DNA of 36,434 nucleotides from Syntrophaceae bacterium (GTDB taxonomy: Bacteria; Desulfobacterota; BSN033; UBA1163): NCBI GenBank assembly GCA_013388635.1, contig JACAEX010000039.1, positions 1-36,434 on the forward strand, written 5' to 3'. Positions 33,881 through 36,434 of this stretch are shown in pieces. How positions within the stretch are numbered: the stretch's first letter is position 1; the number at the start of each line of letters is the position of its first letter. The notes under the pieces are model-generated. The model was not told the origin of the DNA. It saw only the letters and a program-made list of their open reading frames with translations, and searched no databases. Made by a program: the position numbers and the translations under genes.

Positions 33881-33993
33881 GATGAAAAAATTCACAAGAA
33901 AATATTTGCTGCGAATATACGCCTCTATATCAAAGAATGCTCAGACAGTAAATCGGGTGAACTATGTATTTTTTGATGAAAAAGGCTGTATTC

Positions 33994-35031
33994 TTAATTG
34001 GGGAGGAAGGACGGGTTATACCAGCAGTGGGGATCTTCGGCAAGGTACTCGCCGGTCAGAGCGAAGGCCAGACTTCGGCAACCTCGACAATTTTTGATTT
34101 CACATCTTCCACATTTCCCTTTAAGGTTTTCCTTTATCCGTAATTTCTCCAGTATCTCCGATTCCTCCCAGATCTGTTTCAAGGAATTATGTAACAGATT
34201 CCCTATGGGAATGGGAAATCTTCGGCAGGGAAAAACGTTACCATCTGGCATCACACAAAGTCCGTCTCTTCCGACGACACAGGGGGCGCCCAAGAGTTCT
34301 GGTCCCTCTCCTTGGAAACTTATCTGAAAGGCTTGATAAGGGAACAAAGCATTTTCTTCATCAATGGCAAATAGATCTGAGAGTGTTTTGATCAGCTCTT
34401 TCCAATCTTCTCCACTCAACACCTCCTTCATTCTTTCCCTTCCTCTACCCCATGGAATGAAACGTTCAATGATAAATCCATTGACACCCAACTCCTTAGA
34501 GAGGTTAAAGAAGGAAGAAAGACTCTTTAAGTTCCTTTTCATGACTGTAAACATGAGGATAATCTCAAAGGAATCCTTACCTTTAAACAAAGAGAGATTC
34601 TGAATCACCTTCTCAAACGTCTTCTCCTGGCGAATGGAATCATTGGTCTCTGCATCGGCTCCATCTAAAGAGATTTTGATCTTCTTCAATTTAGAAAAGG
34701 AAGAAAGTTTCTCGACCCACTCCCGATCAAAGAAAAGACCATTGGTAATTATCCCAAGTTCTTCAATGAGAGGACTCCGATCAAGATAATTTAGGAGTGA
34801 AAATAGTTCGGGTTTTAGCAGAGGCTCTCCGCCGGTGAGATGGATGCAGGCTTTTTTGTCCCATTCCTGCAGAGTGGCAAGAACGTTATCAAAGATCTTT
34901 TTAAGCCCAGACCAATCTAAATCTTTGTCCTTCGAGAAATCATCTTGATAACAGTGCTGACAACGAAGGTTACAATAGTTTGTGATATGCCATTGAATAT
35001 AAAATTGATCTTTCTTAGGTATAGATCCCAT
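33994..35031 (-). CDS. Radical SAM protein with SPASM domain
   Basis: This 345-residue enzyme has the radical SAM cluster motif NYCNLRCQHCYQ (CxxxCxxC) near residue 20 and the GGEP motif as HLTGGEPLLKPELF near residue 65. A C-terminal SPASM-like auxiliary cluster region contains APCVVGRDGLCVMPDGNVFPCRRFPIPIGN, CGRCEIKNCRGC and a late DPHC. SPASM enzymes modify peptides (RiPPs, PqqE, anSME) or act in heme metabolism. No peptide precursor, transporter or protease is adjacent, so it is either an orphan or acts on one of the neighbouring proteins. The start has only a weak ribosome binding site and AT-rich DNA upstream. Confidence 0.85.
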   Translation of the reverse strand: MGSIPKKDQFYIQWHITNYCNLRCQHCYQDDFSKDKDLDWSGLKKIFDNVLATLQEWDKKACIHLTGGEPLLKPELFSLLNYLDRSPLIEELGIITNGLFFDREWVEKLSSFSKLKKIKISLDGADAETNDSIRQEKTFEKVIQNLSLFKGKDSFEIILMFTVMKRNLKSLSSFFNLSKELGVNGFIIERFIPWGRGRERMKEVLSGEDWKELIKTLSDLFAIDEENALFPYQAFQISFQGEGPELLGAPCVVGRDGLCVMPDGNVFPCRRFPIPIGNLLHNSLKQIWEESEILEKLRIKENLKGKCGRCEIKNCRGCRSLAFALTGEYLAEDPHCWYNPSFLPN

Positions 35032-35560
35032 GATTTATAAATTTCTTTTTATAAGATATTAGCTTTTACAATATAATAATAAAAAATTTAAGAAAAAGCA
35101 CTTGTTTTTATCTCGAATTTTTATTAATTTTTTTCCTTCAATATTGTTATATTAATATATTAAAATGAACCAGGTAGTCATATTTCAACTATGGAATATA
35201 GTCTTGTATATTTTGTTTTCGATTTCGTCTAAAACAGATAAAAAAAGAAAATAGAAAAAGCCTTTATAGTTTTAATTTCTCTTCTTTAGGCGGAAGATAT
35301 TAAACCCGTAAAGTTTTTTGTTGTTATATATGATCCTTCGGTCACAATGATGATGTGATATGGATCCGTAGTTGGATACGCCACGGATGCTTCAAATATC
35401 TGAGAATTCATCGAAGTAGAAGAGGATGGTTCATTCGAATATTTTGACACCGATTTCGTCTAATAAAAAACCTTAGAAAGGAGGTGAATTATATTTTCAA
35501 GGAAAGAGAAGTAATGGGTAGGTAAAAGAAATGATTAAAATTTAAAAGGAGGTAAAAACA
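35032..35560. other. AT-rich gap with gene-end remnants and an orphan Shine-Dalgarno site
   Basis: No complete gene is seen. The first 150 bases are extremely AT-rich and should hold the radical SAM promoter. From about 35295 a frame reads KPVKFFVVIYDPS and, after stops, EFIEVEEDGSFEYFDTDFV then TAA at 35461. This looks like a decayed gene end. CGATTTCGTCTAA occurs exactly twice (35220-35232 and 35451-35463). A 13-base perfect match to the 16S 3' end lies at 35475-35487 with no proper reading frame behind it. Confidence 0.5.
35434..35463 (+). repeat. 30-bp repeat, copy 1 (gene-end FEYF...FV)
   Basis: TTCGAATATTTTG (35434-35446) followed after 8 variable bases by TTCGTCTAA (35455-35463) encodes FEYFDTDFV and a stop. 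An equally spaced copy lies at 36263-36292. The two flank the 145-residue secreted protein gene. Confidence 0.6.
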
Positions 35561-35998
35561 ATGAAAAGCAAAATGGTTTTTTTGATTGTCGTATCTCTAT
35601 TTTTTCTTTTCATTCCAACTGCACAGGCCCTTACAGATGAGGAAATCATGAGGGCGACCCATATCATCAACCTTGAGGCTCAGCCCATGTGGTTTAGGCC
35701 GGGACAGCCCATCGATTTTATCGCATCAATAAGATACGACGGTGGGACTCAGGATGGCTTCGACATAGGTGTCTTCCATGAGGGAAGGGTCGTAGGATGG
35801 GAAATGAACAAGAGGCTCAACCGGGGCATGAACACCTTTAAACTTCACGATAGAGATTTCAGAGGTGATCCAGGTGGATATATTGTAAAAGTTAGATTTA
35901 AGGGCAAAATCTTTACACAGAAGAGATTTGCCACAAGGACGCATTGTCCTGTGGTCTTTTTTACGATAAACCCGACAGCGCCTCCACCAAAACCTTAA
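35561..35998 (+). CDS. Small secreted protein of unknown function
   Basis: The 145-residue protein begins with a clear signal peptide (KSKMVFLIVVSLFFLFIPTAQA, cleavage after the AQA). The mature part is about 120 residues and looks all-beta: FRPGQPIDFIASIRYDGG, FDIGVFHEGRVVGWEM and GDPGGYIVKVRFKGKIFTQKRFATR. It ends in a proline-rich tail. A single cysteine lies near the end. I do not recognise the family; an immunoglobulin-like or adhesin-type fold is possible. It has a strong AAAAGGAGGT before ATG 35561, a terminator-like hairpin after it, and no same-strand partner. Confidence 0.7.
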   Translation: MKSKMVFLIVVSLFFLFIPTAQALTDEEIMRATHIINLEAQPMWFRPGQPIDFIASIRYDGGTQDGFDIGVFHEGRVVGWEMNKRLNRGMNTFKLHDRDFRGDPGGYIVKVRFKGKIFTQKRFATRTHCPVVFFTINPTAPPPKP

Positions 35999-36006
35999 CC
36001 ATTTAT

Positions 36007-36038
36007 AGAGGGCAGGCGATTTTTACCCCCTGCCCTCT
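36007..36038 (+). terminator. Probable terminator of the secreted protein gene
   Basis: AGAGGGCAGG (36007-36016) and CCTGCCCTCT (36029-36038) form a perfect 10-bp stem with a 12-nt loop, starting 8 bp after the stop codon. The U-tract is missing (only TTACACC follows), so it may be a weak or factor-assisted end. Confidence 0.65.
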
Positions 36039-36318
36039 TACACCCCATTGGCCCTCCCTTTACTGGATTACTACTACACTCTTTCACCTCTGTATAAAAC
36101 GCCTTATCCAGAAAGTACTTATAGTTAATGTACGTAATCCATGCATCTCTGAAGGGGTGAAAAGTGCCACCATAAAGATGTAAGGAAAAATTTACTCCGC
36201 TGGATTTGAAATGCCGCCAATAATGGCACGCCGCCCAAGGGAAAAATAGAGATAATAATTCTTTCGAATATTTTGGCGCTTACTTCGTCTAACGATTCAA
36301 ACAGCCTATAAAAACAAC
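36039..36318. other. Non-coding gap left of the insertion sequence
   Basis: No gene is seen. The stretch holds the 30-bp repeat copy at 36263-36292, preceded by a short frame AANNGTPPKGKNRDNNSFEYFGAYFV that ends in the same way as copy 1. It also has an AGTGCCAC/AATGGCAC pair at about 36165-36217. It looks like decayed accessory DNA. Confidence 0.5.
36263..36292 (+). repeat. 30-bp repeat, copy 2 (gene-end FEYF...FV)
   Basis: TTCGAATATTTTG (36263-36275) and TTCGTCTAA (36284-36292) are separated by the same 8 bases' length as in the copy at 35434-35463, and encode FEYFGAYFV and a stop. The shared frame and stop argue for a common coding origin rather than a simple DNA repeat. Confidence 0.6.
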
Positions 36319-36367
36319 TGTTAGCTAAAATTTAAAAGTGCACACTTTAAGTTTTAAAAGTGCACAC
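36319..36367. repeat. Probable end of an insertion sequence
   Basis: TGTTAGCTAAAA is followed by two direct copies of TTTAAAAGTGCACAC (36331-36345 and 36353-36367), 22 bp apart, and the second overlaps the transposase stop codon. Ends beginning TG or TGT with internal repeats are common in IS21- and IS481-type elements. The other end lies beyond the window. Confidence 0.5.
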
Positions 36368-36434
36368 CTTTGAGGTCGGTATTTTTAATGCGTTGCACAT
36401 CGATCAGTTTTCCCTCGCACCAGAATCTGATTTC
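36354..36434 (-). mobile_element. Transposase C-terminus (partial)
   Basis: On the minus strand the frame entering at 36434 encodes 26 residues (EIRFWCEGKLIDVQ, then RIKNTDLKGVHF) and a stop at 36354-36356. The ending LIDVQ...KN-x-DL-x-x-VHF resembles the C-termini of DDE integrase-core transposases, and the stop codon lies inside a terminal repeat. The rest lies off the right edge, so the family (IS481 or IS21-like) is not settled. Confidence 0.5.

Noticed and set aside
35164-35253. 29-codon frame (starting MNQVVIFQLWN) as a peptide precursor for the radical SAM enzyme
   Set aside because: It lacks a ribosome binding site, a leader/core division, and cysteine, serine or glycine-rich core residues; it lies in very AT-rich DNA where such frames arise by chance.
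1-36434. CRISPR arrays, tRNA or rRNA genes
   Set aside because: No regularly spaced identical repeats and no cloverleaf-type or rRNA sequences were recognised on either strand.

Overview
The window reads as a chromosomal piece of an uncultured, probably anaerobic, Gram-negative bacterium of the Desulfobacterota (Thermodesulfobacteriota, the old Deltaproteobacteria) type. This is an inference from protein style and gene content: zinc-binding versions of S4, S14, L24 and L36, an MtrA/MtrB-like outer-membrane electron conduit, a soluble molybdopterin/FeS enzyme pair and a Tat-exported DUF362 protein. I could run no phylogeny.

Region 1 (1-15.6 kb, + strand) is one contiguous S10-spc-alpha block: the tail of tuf, then rpsJ, rplC, rplD, rplW, rplB, rpsS, rplV, rpsC, rplP, rpmC, rpsQ, rplN, rplX, rplE, rpsZ, rpsH, rplF, rplR, rpsE, rpmD, rplO, secY, adk, infA, rpmJ, rpsM, rpsK, rpsD, rpoA and rplQ. 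The order is canonical, but map is missing between adk and infA. Six genes appear to start with TTG. Many junctions are tight or overlapping, yet several carry 50-180 bp inserts made of hairpins and long imperfect palindromes. One palindrome family is AAATCCGAA/TTCGGATTT-rich, another is CCAAT/ATTGG-rich, and others are GC-rich. Two perfect 9-bp hairpins sit directly after the stop codons of rplW and rpsC.

Region 2 (15.6-22.3 kb, + strand) holds three short operons. The first is a translationally coupled set of a PA2779-like small membrane protein, a C39-like cysteine peptidase lipoprotein and a TPR protein. The second is a cytoplasmic-looking molybdopterin oxidoreductase with a four-cluster ferredoxin partner, lacking both Tat signal and membrane anchor. 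The third is a secreted DUF6599 protein coupled to a Tat-dependent DUF362 protein, behind a good sigma-70 promoter.

Region 3 (22.5-30.2 kb, - strand) is a run of co-directional genes: argG, argH, a GlcD-type FAD-linked oxidase, an XRE-type regulator, an M48 membrane metallopeptidase, a small DUF6125-like protein and a stand-alone pyruvate-kinase-C-terminal-domain protein.

Region 4 (30.2-36.4 kb) looks like accessory DNA, visibly more AT-rich. It contains a frameshifted remnant of a hydantoinase B/oxoprolinase C-terminus and a decaheme cytochrome plus MtrB/PioB-like barrel operon with its own promoter and a hairpin in the leader. It also has a SPASM-type radical SAM gene, a small secreted protein flanked by a 30-bp repeat, and at the right edge the end of a probable insertion sequence with the last codons of its transposase.

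The strongest candidates for something not well described are the palindromic elements seeded between ribosomal protein genes, and the accessory block that couples an outer-membrane electron conduit to a peptide-modifying-type radical SAM enzyme and secreted proteins of unknown role.
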